The notes: generated from the sequence alone by a model not told the origin. A DNA stretch of 64,000 nt from Parasediminibacterium sp051861445 (GCA_051861445.1 JBHYCS010000001.1:124001-188000); one strand, 5' to 3'. Positions 45,474 to 54,105 are shown, numbered from the stretch's first letter. Numbers and translations: made by a program.

Positions 45474-46496
45474 ATGAATATTTCGTCTATTACTTTCCCT
45501 AGTGTTTTTGAGTCTTCTTTTGGCAATACAGAAAACTCATCGAGAGATTTGCTAAACGGCATGAAAATTAAAAACAACAATAGTTGGTATTTGGTAGGAA
45601 ATTTAGCTAAAGAAGGTGGCATTAACCCACATAGAGTTATTAATGCAACACCAGATGATGAAGATTATGAAATTTTGTTTAAGTCTGCCCTTTTAAATGT
45701 TGTTGATAGTTTGCAACAACCAGCTTATGTAACAGTAGGATTTCCCTACTCTACCTATAATGCTTATAAAGAAATGGCAGAGCGTTTTTTAAGTAGAAAA
45801 ACATTTGAATTAGAATATGATAGTCAAACCTATCAAAGTAAAGGATCTAACAGAAAAAGCCTTTTAGAGTTAGAAAAATTTGAAGTTGTGCCAGAAATTG
45901 TAGGTGGCATTATTGGTATTAAAAAAACAGTTCCTCAACCACCTAAAAGCTTTATTGCTGTAAGTATTGGCTTTGGAACATTAGAAGGTGGAATGGCAAC
46001 AGCAGCAGGGTTAGTACAAAGAACTTGTTTCAGTGCTCATGGCATTAGATATGCTATTAATAATCTTACTAGAGAGTTGAGTAAAAAGTACTTTTTAGAA
46101 ATGAAAAATGAGCATCAATTAGATGATGCTTTTGCAAAAGGATTTTTATTTATCAATAGAAAAAATATTGATATTAAAAGTTTAAGAAAAGAAATTTTAC
46201 ACCTGTATTATAAAGAAGTAATTTCTCCTTTATTTAGAAAATACTTAACCGATTTAGACTTCGAAAATTGCGAAAAAATCTACATCATTGGTGGTGGGGC
46301 TTATTACCAAGATTTAATTGATGCATTTAACGAAGAATTTAAAGATGTAATGCCGGTAGAAATAGCACCTCAACCAGAAAAAATGGCTAGTATAGGGTAT
46401 TTGTACAACTCTTACAGACTATCTGAAGATCAGCCAGAAAAATGCATTGGAATAGATTTGGGTAACTCATCTACAATTGTTTCTACTTTTTCTTAA
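45474..46496 (+). CDS. Actin-like ATPase (ParM/StbA-like), apparently circularly permuted
   Basis: A 340-residue actin-fold protein resembling ParM/Alp plasmid-segregation and MreB-like filaments, but with its motifs in permuted order. The N terminus begins at the segment that normally follows phosphate-1 (ITFPSVFESSFG, then WYLVGNLAKEGG). Phosphate-2 is IAVSIGFGTLEGG (161-173; the usual Asp is Ser164), the adenosine motif IYIIGGGAYYQDL is at 269-281, and phosphate-1, normally at the start, is GIDLGNSST at 326-334. A stop codon (45450-45452) precedes the ATG, so no N-terminal copy was missed. A bactofilin gene follows after about 43 bases. It probably forms or organises filaments; the biological role is unknown. 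Confidence 0.75.
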   Translation: MNISSITFPSVFESSFGNTENSSRDLLNGMKIKNNNSWYLVGNLAKEGGINPHRVINATPDDEDYEILFKSALLNVVDSLQQPAYVTVGFPYSTYNAYKEMAERFLSRKTFELEYDSQTYQSKGSNRKSLLELEKFEVVPEIVGGIIGIKKTVPQPPKSFIAVSIGFGTLEGGMATAAGLVQRTCFSAHGIRYAINNLTRELSKKYFLEMKNEHQLDDAFAKGFLFINRKNIDIKSLRKEILHLYYKEVISPLFRKYLTDLDFENCEKIYIIGGGAYYQDLIDAFNEEFKDVMPVEIAPQPEKMASIGYLYNSYRLSEDQPEKCIGIDLGNSSTIVSTFS

Positions 46497-46539
46497 CGAT
46501 TAAAAGGGATTGCTTGTGTTTAGTATTGGTAAATTAAAA

Positions 46540-47055
46540 ATGCCTAAAAGGCAAGAAGAAAGTTTTGCTATTCCTTTTGGAGTAAAAATTCAAGGTGGAT
46601 TTAAGTCTGAAGTATCTGGAAGAATTGACGGAAGAATTGATGGAAATATTTGGGTACAAGGAAAATTAATTATTGGTGAAAAAGCCATTATAAATGGAAA
46701 TATTTTGGTGAAAGACGACCTGTTGAGTTATGGTGTTATTAATGGAAATGTAGAAGTTGCGGGCAAAGCAGTCGTGTACAACAATTGCTACATTAAAGGA
46801 AATATTGCAGCAACTACATTTGAAATTGATAAAAATGCAGTAGTTGATGGTCAAATCATCAAATTAAACCTAAATGGTAGCAAACCCAAACAAATAGATC
46901 AATTTCAATTTATTGAAGATGCGAATGAAATTGAGGTAGAACAAGAAGAATTAGCCCAAGATCATCAACAGCAAAATCAAGAAAGTAAAGAGAAATTTTT
47001 TAAAAAAACAGTTACAGTTGCTGCTAAAAAAGAGGCTACTGAAAGTTGGTTTTAA
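46540..47055 (+). CDS. Bactofilin family cytoskeletal protein
   Basis: A 171-residue polymer-forming protein (DUF583/bactofilin). The central ~100 residues are the short beta-helix repeats of the family, with recurrent I-x-G-x-I/V steps (SGRIDGRIDGNIWVQGKL near 25; INGNVEVAGKAVVYNN near 65). A disordered acidic/glutamine-rich then basic tail follows. Bactofilins form nucleotide-free filaments involved in cell shape and positioning. TTG (46510) and GTG (46516) are possible earlier starts, but the ATG at 46540 is preferred. The actin-like gene lies directly upstream, probably in the same operon. Confidence 0.85.
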   Translation: MPKRQEESFAIPFGVKIQGGFKSEVSGRIDGRIDGNIWVQGKLIIGEKAIINGNILVKDDLLSYGVINGNVEVAGKAVVYNNCYIKGNIAATTFEIDKNAVVDGQIIKLNLNGSKPKQIDQFQFIEDANEIEVEQEELAQDHQQQNQESKEKFFKKTVTVAAKKEATESWF

Positions 47056-47079
47056 CGTTTTAAAATCATAATTATAAAG

Positions 47080-47120
47080 ACGAGGTTGTTTCATAAAATT
47101 GAAACAATCTCGTTTTATTT
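47080..47120 (+). terminator. Terminator after the actin-like/bactofilin pair
   Basis: ACGAGGTTGTTTC (47080-47092) pairs with GAAACAATCTCGT (47101-47113, one G-U pair), followed by TTTATTTT. Confidence 0.85.
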
Positions 47121-47190
47121 TAATACCCTTACCATTACTAAGAAGTTGCAGGAGAATGGAAGCAATAGTAATAAAGTTTACTTTTAAAGC

Positions 47191-50106
47191 ATGAAATGGA
47201 TAAAATCCTTCATGCTTTTTTTATACATATCTGTGCCGCAATTAAATGCACAGAACCTTACTGATTTTACTAAAATAGAAGGTCTCAATAGCAATGTAGT
47301 GTATTGTGTGATGCAAGACAGTAAAGGCTTTATTTGGATAGGCACAGGAACTGGTGTAAGCAGATTCGATGGGTATAATTTAAAACATTTTACCACTGAT
47401 GATGGATTAAGTGATGATGATATCTTCCAAATTAGAGAAGATGCAAATGGAAGAATTTGGTTCTTAAATAATAGCGGAAAGCCATGTATATACGATCATG
47501 GAAAAATTTTGAATCTATACAATACTGATTGGTTAAAATATATTCAACCCAAAAAACTGTCTATTCATTTTAGCCAAGAAAAAAATAATTGTATCTGGTA
47601 TGCTAGCTTAGACACAGTTTATAAAATAATTGATAATAAAGTTGTAAATAAACTAACAATTAATTGGCCCAATCAGCAGCAATCGAATATCTTAAGCGTA
47701 TTTCATTTTAAAGATTCAATTTTTTTACTAACAAATTATGGATTATACAATCCTATTTCTAAAAAAATATTACGTTTTGATCCTGACAAGTTTATTACCA
47801 GCCAACACAGCAAAAGCTACCAATTTCAAAGTTTCATCTATTATTTTACAGATAACCGTTTATTAGTTTATGACTTACTAACCCAAAAAAATCAAGCGGT
47901 TTTTAGATTTACAAAAGATGATGCAGGTTTGGTATTTATACCCACAAAAAACAGAGATACTGTTATTATTTCTTCTCGAAATGAGTTATTAAAACTCAAT
48001 ATTGTTACCAGAAAAATTATTAATCTGGAAACAAAAGATTTAAAATTAACAACAAGTTTATTCTACGATAAAGATGGCAATCTTTGGTATGGTTCCTTAG
48101 CAAATGGATTATGTATTAAAAAGGTAAAAACAAACGACAATTTTCATATTGTAAGTATGAAAAATTTACCCAAAGAGTTGAGCTGTAATATGTTTAGTAA
48201 CGCTAGTAATAGTCTATATATAGGATTTGATAAAGGATATTTTTTACAAATTGAAAAAAATGAATTTTTATTAAACAAAATGAATTTGGTTGGTAACGTA
48301 CAAAGAACATCGCTTTTTTTTCAAGAAACCGAGCAAAATATTTGGTGTGCAGCAACAACAAAACTTATTCGAAAAGAAAAAAAATCAGGTAAAGAGTTTG
48401 AAATTTCTATACCTGCTAAATCCGTTTTAGTATCTGAAAAGGGACTGTACATTGCTAGTTCTGAAGGAATTTATTTTATAAAAAAAGAAGATTATATACA
48501 GCAGAATAAACAACTATTTAGCAGTTTACAAAGAATAAGTATACAAAGAGCTAGCGGCTTACTTTTAAAAAACAAAGACACAGTATTCTCGTTTGGAATA
48601 TTAGGAATGCAAATGTTTGTAAACCAAAAATTAGTACCATTACCTTGGCAATCAGAAATACTAAACACACATATTCACAAAGCATCTATCACGAATAGCC
48701 ATAATATTTTACTAGCTACAACAAATGGTATTGGCATTGTAACGAACGATTCTGTTTATTTAGTTCGAAAAATAGATGGTTTACTAAGTAATAATTGTAA
48801 AAGTATTTATGCTGTTGAAAACAATAAATGTTGGATAGTTACTGCAAGAGGAATTAACGTTTTAAGCTATGCTATTTTACCAAATAAATCAATTAAATAT
48901 GAAATTTCTACTTTGGAATTAAGCAAACAAATTTCGAATAGCAAAATCAATGATATTGTACAAAGAAATGATACACTTTTTATTGGTACAGATAATGGAT
49001 TGATTATTCATCAACTATTTAAAACTAAACATTCATATCATTCACCTACAACTTATATAGAATATGTAAAAGTGAGAGATAGTCTTTATTACGAGCCTCA
49101 TTCAATTGATTTGAAATACTGGCAAAATCAATTGCAGATAAACTTTGTAGCACCATCATATAATACGATTGAAAAATTAAAGTATAGATACAAACTTTTA
49201 CCTATTGATACCAATTGGAAATATACCGAAAATAATATTGCAGAATATCCGCTACTACCTTCTGGTAAATATACATTTATTGTAAGTTCTAGTATAACAG
49301 GGAATGAATGGTCTATTTACCAAGCCACAATAGATGTAAACATTCAATATCCATTTTGGAAGCAAGTTTGGTTTTACATATTTGTGTTCATTATTGTTGT
49401 TCTTCTTGTATTTACATCCATAAAATATTTCTTAAAAGTGCAAGAAAAGAAACATGATATTGAAAAGCAAATATTAATGCTTGAGAGTAAGGCATTGCGT
49501 TTGCAAATGAACCCTCATTTTATATTCAATACCATCAATGGCATTAAAGGATATTATGCAAGTGGAAATGTACAAGATGCAAAAAACTATATTGATACTT
49601 TTTCATCATTAATGCGTTTAATGTTAGAAACAGGAAATGATACTTTTATACAATTGAGTAATGAAATTAAAATAATAAAAAATTACTTGCAATTGTGTAG
49701 TTTAAGGTACAATCAACAGTTTACTTTTTCAATTCATCAGCAATTAAATCATAACGTACAACAACTGTATATTCCGATAATGATTATTCAACCGTTTGTT
49801 GAAAATGCAGTACAGCATGGAGTTGCATCATTACCCCAAAACGGTCATATAAATATTTCTTTCAAACAAGAAAAAAACTTACTCTGTTGCCAAATAGATG
49901 ATAATGGAATTGGCAGAAAAAAGGCAAAAGAATATGGTAAACACAGGCTGCACAATTCAAAAGGTATACAACTTACACAACAACGATTATTACTAATGGG
50001 GGTGGAAAATGCAGTAAAAATTATAGATAAAGTGGATGAATTTGGAACTTCTTTAGGAACATTAGTTGAATTGATGATACCTTTATCTGATAATAACAGT
50101 ATATGA
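47191..50106 (+). CDS. Propeller sensor histidine kinase (LytS-type)
   Basis: A 971-residue membrane sensor. The signal peptide is about 1-21. The periplasmic part (~25-720) holds the repeated propeller units of the two-component regulator propeller type (GFIWIGTGTGVSRFDGYN near 45-62; GNLWYGSLANGLC near 296), then a Y_Y_Y-like domain (~640-715). One transmembrane helix lies near 727-748. The cytoplasmic part is a PF06580-type kinase with the phosphorylatable His in QMNPHFIFN near residue 772, and an ATPase with QPFVENAVQHG near 865 and DDNGIGRKKA near 903. It overlaps the LytTR regulator by 4 bases. The ligand is unknown; such sensors often detect glycans or envelope state. Confidence 0.9.
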   Translation: MKWIKSFMLFLYISVPQLNAQNLTDFTKIEGLNSNVVYCVMQDSKGFIWIGTGTGVSRFDGYNLKHFTTDDGLSDDDIFQIREDANGRIWFLNNSGKPCIYDHGKILNLYNTDWLKYIQPKKLSIHFSQEKNNCIWYASLDTVYKIIDNKVVNKLTINWPNQQQSNILSVFHFKDSIFLLTNYGLYNPISKKILRFDPDKFITSQHSKSYQFQSFIYYFTDNRLLVYDLLTQKNQAVFRFTKDDAGLVFIPTKNRDTVIISSRNELLKLNIVTRKIINLETKDLKLTTSLFYDKDGNLWYGSLANGLCIKKVKTNDNFHIVSMKNLPKELSCNMFSNASNSLYIGFDKGYFLQIEKNEFLLNKMNLVGNVQRTSLFFQETEQNIWCAATTKLIRKEKKSGKEFEISIPAKSVLVSEKGLYIASSEGIYFIKKEDYIQQNKQLFSSLQRISIQRASGLLLKNKDTVFSFGILGMQMFVNQKLVPLPWQSEILNTHIHKASITNSHNILLATTNGIGIVTNDSVYLVRKIDGLLSNNCKSIYAVENNKCWIVTARGINVLSYAILPNKSIKYEISTLELSKQISNSKINDIVQRNDTLFIGTDNGLIIHQLFKTKHSYHSPTTYIEYVKVRDSLYYEPHSIDLKYWQNQLQINFVAPSYNTIEKLKYRYKLLPIDTNWKYTENNIAEYPLLPSGKYTFIVSSSITGNEWSIYQATIDVNIQYPFWKQVWFYIFVFIIVVLLVFTSIKYFLKVQEKKHDIEKQILMLESKALRLQMNPHFIFNTINGIKGYYASGNVQDAKNYIDTFSSLMRLMLETGNDTFIQLSNEIKIIKNYLQLCSLRYNQQFTFSIHQQLNHNVQQLYIPIMIIQPFVENAVQHGVASLPQNGHINISFKQEKNLLCCQIDDNGIGRKKAKEYGKHRLHNSKGIQLTQQRLLLMGVENAVKIIDKVDEFGTSLGTLVELMIPLSDNNSI

Positions 50107-50840
50107 CATGTTTGATTGTAGATGATGAAATACAATCTCGTAATATCATAAAAGATGAAATTTTATCATTACGAAAAGGATACACAATTATTGGCGAGGC
50201 CAATGGAGTTCAAACAGCTATTGAAGCAATTCATCTTTTAAAACCCGATATAGTTTTATTGGATATTGAATTAGCTGATGGCACAGGATTCGATGTTATT
50301 GAAGCCATAGATAATAGGGATATCAAAATTATTTTTATAACTGCTTACAATCAATATGCAGTTCAAGCATTTAGGGTAGCTGCTGTAGACTATTTATTAA
50401 AACCCATCAATTCAAAAGATTTAATCGAGGCATTGGAAAGGGCTTTATCTATTAAAGATGAACGATTAAACATTATAAAAGATACTTACAAATTAACAAA
50501 TCAGCCTAACAAACGAGTTGCGTTTGCATCTTCTGACGGTTATAGTTTACACTATATAAAAGATATTATTCGTTGCGAAAGCGATAATAACTACTGTTTT
50601 ATTTTTTTCTGCAATCATGAAAAAATAATGGTTTCAAAAACGCTTAAAGAGTTAGAAGATTTACTTACAAATCATGGTTTTGAAAGAGTACACCAATCTC
50701 ACTTAATTAATTTAGCTTGTATAAAAAAATATGTAATCAAGAATAATGGATCATTAATTATGATGGATAATAGTGTTATACCCGTATCACAAAGAAAAAA
50801 AGCAAGGTTGTTATCAATAGTTCATCAGTATACAGTTTAA
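50103..50840 (+). CDS. LytTR family response regulator
   Basis: A 245-residue regulator translationally coupled (ATGA overlap) to the sensor kinase. The receiver domain is about 1-120, with acidic DDE at 7-9, the phospho-Asp in VLLDIELADG near 54, FITAYNQYAV with the conserved Thr near 80, and the Lys in LLKPINS near 101. The LytTR DNA-binding domain is about 140-245 (IRCESDNNYCFIF; RVHQSHLINLACIKKY). LytTR proteins bind short direct repeats. The nearest likely target is the T9SS protein gene 108 bases downstream. Confidence 0.92.
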   Translation: MTCLIVDDEIQSRNIIKDEILSLRKGYTIIGEANGVQTAIEAIHLLKPDIVLLDIELADGTGFDVIEAIDNRDIKIIFITAYNQYAVQAFRVAAVDYLLKPINSKDLIEALERALSIKDERLNIIKDTYKLTNQPNKRVAFASSDGYSLHYIKDIIRCESDNNYCFIFFCNHEKIMVSKTLKELEDLLTNHGFERVHQSHLINLACIKKYVIKNNGSLIMMDNSVIPVSQRKKARLLSIVHQYTV

Positions 50841-50862
50841 TCAAATTCTACCTATACATTAT

Positions 50863-50933
50863 CGAATATGAATTCGTTACCGTCGTTCTCCAATTAAAAT
50901 AAATCACTAATACAGTTCATAAGAAATTCGTAC
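50863..50933 (+). promoter_or_regulatory. Repeated ATTCGT sequences upstream of second T9SS gene, possible LytTR site
   Basis: The gap between the regulator and the T9SS gene has CGAAT/ATTCG as an inverted repeat (50863-50876), followed by ATTCGTTAC (50872-50880) and ATTCGTAC (50926-50933), 54 bases apart. LytTR regulators bind paired short repeats, so this is a candidate operator, but spacing and sequence do not match a known consensus. Confidence 0.25.
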
Positions 50934-50948
50934 TTGTAACCAACATGA

Positions 50949-53375
50949 ATGAATATGAACAATTTTATTAGAAAAACTATAACCATTATTTCCTGTATTT
51001 GCTTTTTACAACATCTTTCTGCTCAAACAACGTTATCAGCTGGTGATATCGCTATAATTGGGGGCAACCGCTTAAGTCCTTCTACTACTTTTGAATTAGC
51101 CATTGTAACTCTTGTCGACATCAGCTCTGGTACTACAATTTATATTTCAGATTTTGGGTGGTCTAACTCAACTAGCTCTTTTGTAACAACATCTAATCTT
51201 ACTGCTGAAGGTTGTATTACATGGACAACAAACAGTGCAATTGCCAAAGGAACGGTTTTTTTGATTAAAATTTCGGGTGCAACAACTCCAGTCATTACCG
51301 GTCTTCCTGGTAGCATAAGCACTATTGGGTGGACTACAAACTCAGTATCAATCCCGGTTTCTGCCGCTGGGGATAACTGGTTTATTTTTCAAGGAACAGG
51401 ACCCACTGCTCCTTCTACATTTGTATATGGTTTCACAAACTTTTCATTAACCACAATATCTACTTTACCCGCAGGAAGTGCCAATGGCTGGCTTAATTCT
51501 GAGCAACAAACAAGTGGCTCTGTTACTACTTCTGAGCTTCCAACAAGCTTAACCAATGGTAGTACTGCACGTTCCTTAGCATGGGTTACTGGAGCCGGAG
51601 GCACTCACGGTGATTGTTTTGTTTATTCAGGAACAACTACAGGTAATAAATCAGCAATACTTACAGCTATTGGCAATCTTAGTAATTGGACATCAAATGA
51701 GATTAGTGGCTATTACCTAACTTCTTCATCTAGTTACTCAGGAGGTTTAACATTATCAGGTAACCCTTATTTTACAAACTTTTCCGTTGCAGGTGCTCCA
51801 ACCACTTGGAATGGCTCTACTTGGAGCAATGGTACACCAACAAGTGCAACAGATGTTGTCATTGCTAGTAACACAGCACCGGGTAGCTTTACTTGTAATG
51901 CTTTAACGGTGAATAGTGGTATTACGTTAAATGTTAGCAATGGTAGCACTGTTACGGTTTCTTCTTCCACAACCAACAATGGCAATATAGTAGTTGCACC
52001 AACAGGTAATTTTGTAAGTGCTGCTGCTGTGAGTAATGTAACGATTCAAAAAAGCATCATCGGTCAACGTGGCTGGAGAATGTTTGCCTATCCATTTACC
52101 ACTACACAAACTTTTAGTAGCCTTGCTTCTACCAATGGCATTGCAATTAGCACAACACCAAGTGGAGCTAGTGGCTTAACCGATGTTCGTAGCTTTACCA
52201 ATGGTACTACCAATGGTTGGAACAATGTTACTGCTTCTTCAACCACTGCAAACACACCGTTTGCTTTGTTTATTCGTGGTTTAAGTTCTGAAGTAATTGG
52301 ATTAAACTATAGTGCTGGCCCTTCTGCATTTACCTTTAGTGTAAATGGTACGCTCAATGCTAGTCCATTTACAGTAACACCATCAGCTAGTAATTTTACT
52401 TTGGTAGGTAATCCTTTTGCTGCACCTGTAAATAGTAGTGCGTTAACCAATGGTACTGGTAAAAGCTATTATGTATATCAAATTAGTCAAGGTGGTAACT
52501 TAACAGCTCAACGTACCAAAGCAGGTGCTTGGAGTACGGTATTAAGTTCCTCTGCCACCACTCCTATTCCTACTTTGGGGATAATTGCTTATCAAGCCGG
52601 TAGTGCAAGTAGTTATACTGTTTCTACGAGTGATATTAATACAAGCAATGCTGCTACTACAGGTTTATTTAGCACAGAAAAAGTGATTGAACATTTAGAA
52701 TTACGTGTATTACAAAATGGAATGCAGTTAGACAATCTATTTGTTCGTCAAGATGCTGCTGCTACGGCTGCAGGAACGGATGGTAAAGATTTACAAAAAC
52801 TAGCTAATGAAGGTTTGAATGTGTATACCATTGCAAAAGAAGACAATACAAAACTAGCTGTAGATGCTAGAAACTTAGTTGAAACAACAACTATTCCTTT
52901 GGGTGTTGTAGGTGCTGTAGGTAACTATCAATTACAAGTCGCTAATTTGAATATAGAGGGAGTAAATGTATCGTTGAAAGATGCATTTACAGGTACAACA
53001 ACTACTTTAAAAGCAAATAGCAACTATAAGTTTGCCATTACATCAGATGCAGCTAGTAAGGGAGAAAATAGATTTGAATTGGTATTGAATAAAGTAGCCA
53101 ATAACATAGCAGGTATAGATGTTACCAATGCTGGAAAAATGACTGCCAAATTATTAAATGGGAACATCAACAGAAACAATGTGGCTCAGTTAGAGATTAC
53201 AGGTGCTGCGGGTAAAGTAGAGATTCGTGTTACTGATATGGCTGGTAGATTGTTGCACACACAAGCTGGACAAAATGGTAGAAACACCATTCAATTGGGA
53301 AGAAAGGCTGGTGTGCAATTGATTACCATTTCTGATGGTATAACTACTATCAATCAAAAAATGGTGAAACAATAG
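50949..53375 (+). CDS. Secreted protein with T9SS-like C-terminal domain
   Basis: An 808-residue exported protein with a signal peptide (about 1-25, LSA|Q). The first part (30-280) is Ser/Thr/Gly-rich beta-sandwich sequence (GDIAIIGGN; TIYISDFGW). The middle (about 370-560) shares with the other T9SS protein of this window a pattern of GWRMFAYPF, NFTLVGNPFAAPV and beta-strand segments. The end (from about 735) has VEIRVTDMAGRLLHTQ, then NTIQLGRKAGVQLITI and a QKMVKQ tail, a type IX sorting domain. The start is the first of two nearby in-frame ATGs (50949, 50955). A PID-CTERM gene follows after 46 bases. Function unknown, likely surface-exposed. Confidence 0.8.
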   Translation: MNMNNFIRKTITIISCICFLQHLSAQTTLSAGDIAIIGGNRLSPSTTFELAIVTLVDISSGTTIYISDFGWSNSTSSFVTTSNLTAEGCITWTTNSAIAKGTVFLIKISGATTPVITGLPGSISTIGWTTNSVSIPVSAAGDNWFIFQGTGPTAPSTFVYGFTNFSLTTISTLPAGSANGWLNSEQQTSGSVTTSELPTSLTNGSTARSLAWVTGAGGTHGDCFVYSGTTTGNKSAILTAIGNLSNWTSNEISGYYLTSSSSYSGGLTLSGNPYFTNFSVAGAPTTWNGSTWSNGTPTSATDVVIASNTAPGSFTCNALTVNSGITLNVSNGSTVTVSSSTTNNGNIVVAPTGNFVSAAAVSNVTIQKSIIGQRGWRMFAYPFTTTQTFSSLASTNGIAISTTPSGASGLTDVRSFTNGTTNGWNNVTASSTTANTPFALFIRGLSSEVIGLNYSAGPSAFTFSVNGTLNASPFTVTPSASNFTLVGNPFAAPVNSSALTNGTGKSYYVYQISQGGNLTAQRTKAGAWSTVLSSSATTPIPTLGIIAYQAGSASSYTVSTSDINTSNAATTGLFSTEKVIEHLELRVLQNGMQLDNLFVRQDAAATAAGTDGKDLQKLANEGLNVYTIAKEDNTKLAVDARNLVETTTIPLGVVGAVGNYQLQVANLNIEGVNVSLKDAFTGTTTTLKANSNYKFAITSDAASKGENRFELVLNKVANNIAGIDVTNAGKMTAKLLNGNINRNNVAQLEITGAAGKVEIRVTDMAGRLLHTQAGQNGRNTIQLGRKAGVQLITISDGITTINQKMVKQ

Positions 53376-53421
53376 TAGTTAAAACAAGAAAGCAATTATC
53401 TAACAATCAATTCAAATTAAG

Positions 53422-53610
53422 ATGAAACAAATCATAAAATCAGCGTTTATTTTCTCAGCCATATTATTCGTAGCCATTACTGCTGTTCAAGCACAAATTG
53501 ATGATGCAGGTGGTGATGTAGATTTACCGATTGATGGTGGTTTATCACTGCTAGTTGCTGCTGGTGTGGGTTATGGAGCGAAGAAGTTGAAAGAGAACAG
53601 AAAAAAGTAA
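53422..53610 (+). CDS. PID-CTERM small exported protein
   Basis: A 62-residue protein: signal peptide 1-24 (AVQA|Q), a very short acidic spacer (QIDDAGGDVDL), then the PID-CTERM sorting signal PIDGGLSLLVAAGVGYGAK (residues 36-54) with its hydrophobic helix, and a basic tail. Apart from the sorting signal almost nothing remains, so the mature product after exosortase processing would be about a dozen residues. This suggests the protein acts as a substrate, tag or small anchored peptide. The likely enzyme is the exosortase at 27542-28105; no second exosortase is nearby. Confidence 0.85.
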   Translation: MKQIIKSAFIFSAILFVAITAVQAQIDDAGGDVDLPIDGGLSLLVAAGVGYGAKKLKENRKK

Positions 53611-53637
53611 TGATAGAATAATAGCTTTTAAAAATAT

Positions 53638-53666
53638 AGGCTGCTCCAAAAGGGCAGCTTTTTTAT
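53638..53666 (+). terminator. Terminator after the PID-CTERM gene
   Basis: AGGCTGC pairs with GCAGCTT across TCCAAAAGG, followed by TTTTTATT. Confidence 0.7.
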
Positions 53667-53702
53667 TCCATAAAGTTTGCCAGTTGTTTGCAGCAGATTG
53701 TT

Positions 53703-53849
53703 TTGTGAACTTTTTTCTGTGAATATTTTTTTCTTCACAAAAATTTCTTCACAAGTTTGTGAAGTTTTTTTCTGTGAAGTTTTTTTTCTTCACAAAATAT
53801 TGTTCACAGAGTTGTGAACTTTTTTTATTCTACAATAAAAAGTTCACAA
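53703..53849. repeat. Array of TGTGAA/TTCACA inverted repeats in T/A-rich DNA
   Basis: Within 147 bases there are ten copies of the hexamer TGTGAA or its complement TTCACA (starting near 53704, 53718, 53734, 53748, 53758, 53773, 53789, 53803, 53813 and 53843), separated mostly by T-runs. Neighbouring copies pair into several alternative hairpins, for example 53748-53763, and 53812-53824 with 53837-53849. It lies between two genes that converge, so it is not a normal promoter position. It does not have the spacer regularity of a CRISPR array. Confidence 0.6.
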
Positions 53850-53934
53850 AAATGTAGCTTTCGCTATTTCGATTATTAAAATTGTACTTAAGGAATAAGA
53901 TAAATAATTTGCGAAAACACAATTTATAGCTTGT

Positions 53935-54045
53935 ATTTGCCGCATAAAGCGATACCGTACAAGAGTGCGACGCAACGGCAGCTGAATAGCATTACTATTG
54001 CCGACGACATTAAAAAGAAAAGATTTGCGTTGGCGGCAAGGCTTA
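53935..54045. other. GC-richer non-coding island
   Basis: Between the repeat array and the M16 peptidase terminator, a ~60-base core (about 53947-54006) is roughly half G+C, far above its surroundings. It contains a hairpin, AATAG/CTATT, flanked by CGGC/GCCG. There is no convincing reading frame. It could be a conserved RNA, a repetitive element or the relic of a transferred sequence. Together with the array it fills the 495-base gap between the PID-CTERM and M16 genes. Confidence 0.3.
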
Positions 54046-54050
54046 ACAAA

Positions 54051-54081
54051 AAATGCTGCCTTTGATGTAAAGACAGCATTT
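54051..54081 (-). terminator. Terminator of the M16 peptidase operon
   Basis: On the minus strand, AAATGCTGTCTTT pairs with AAAGGCAGCATTT (one G-U pair) around ACATC, followed by TTT. Confidence 0.8.
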
Positions 54082-54105
54082 TATATTTTTTAATTTTCTA
54101 TTTTA

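Noticed and set aside
53703..53849. CRISPR array reading of the TGTGAA repeats
   Set aside because: The repeats are only six to eight bases, alternate in orientation and lack uniform spacers; no cas genes are nearby.
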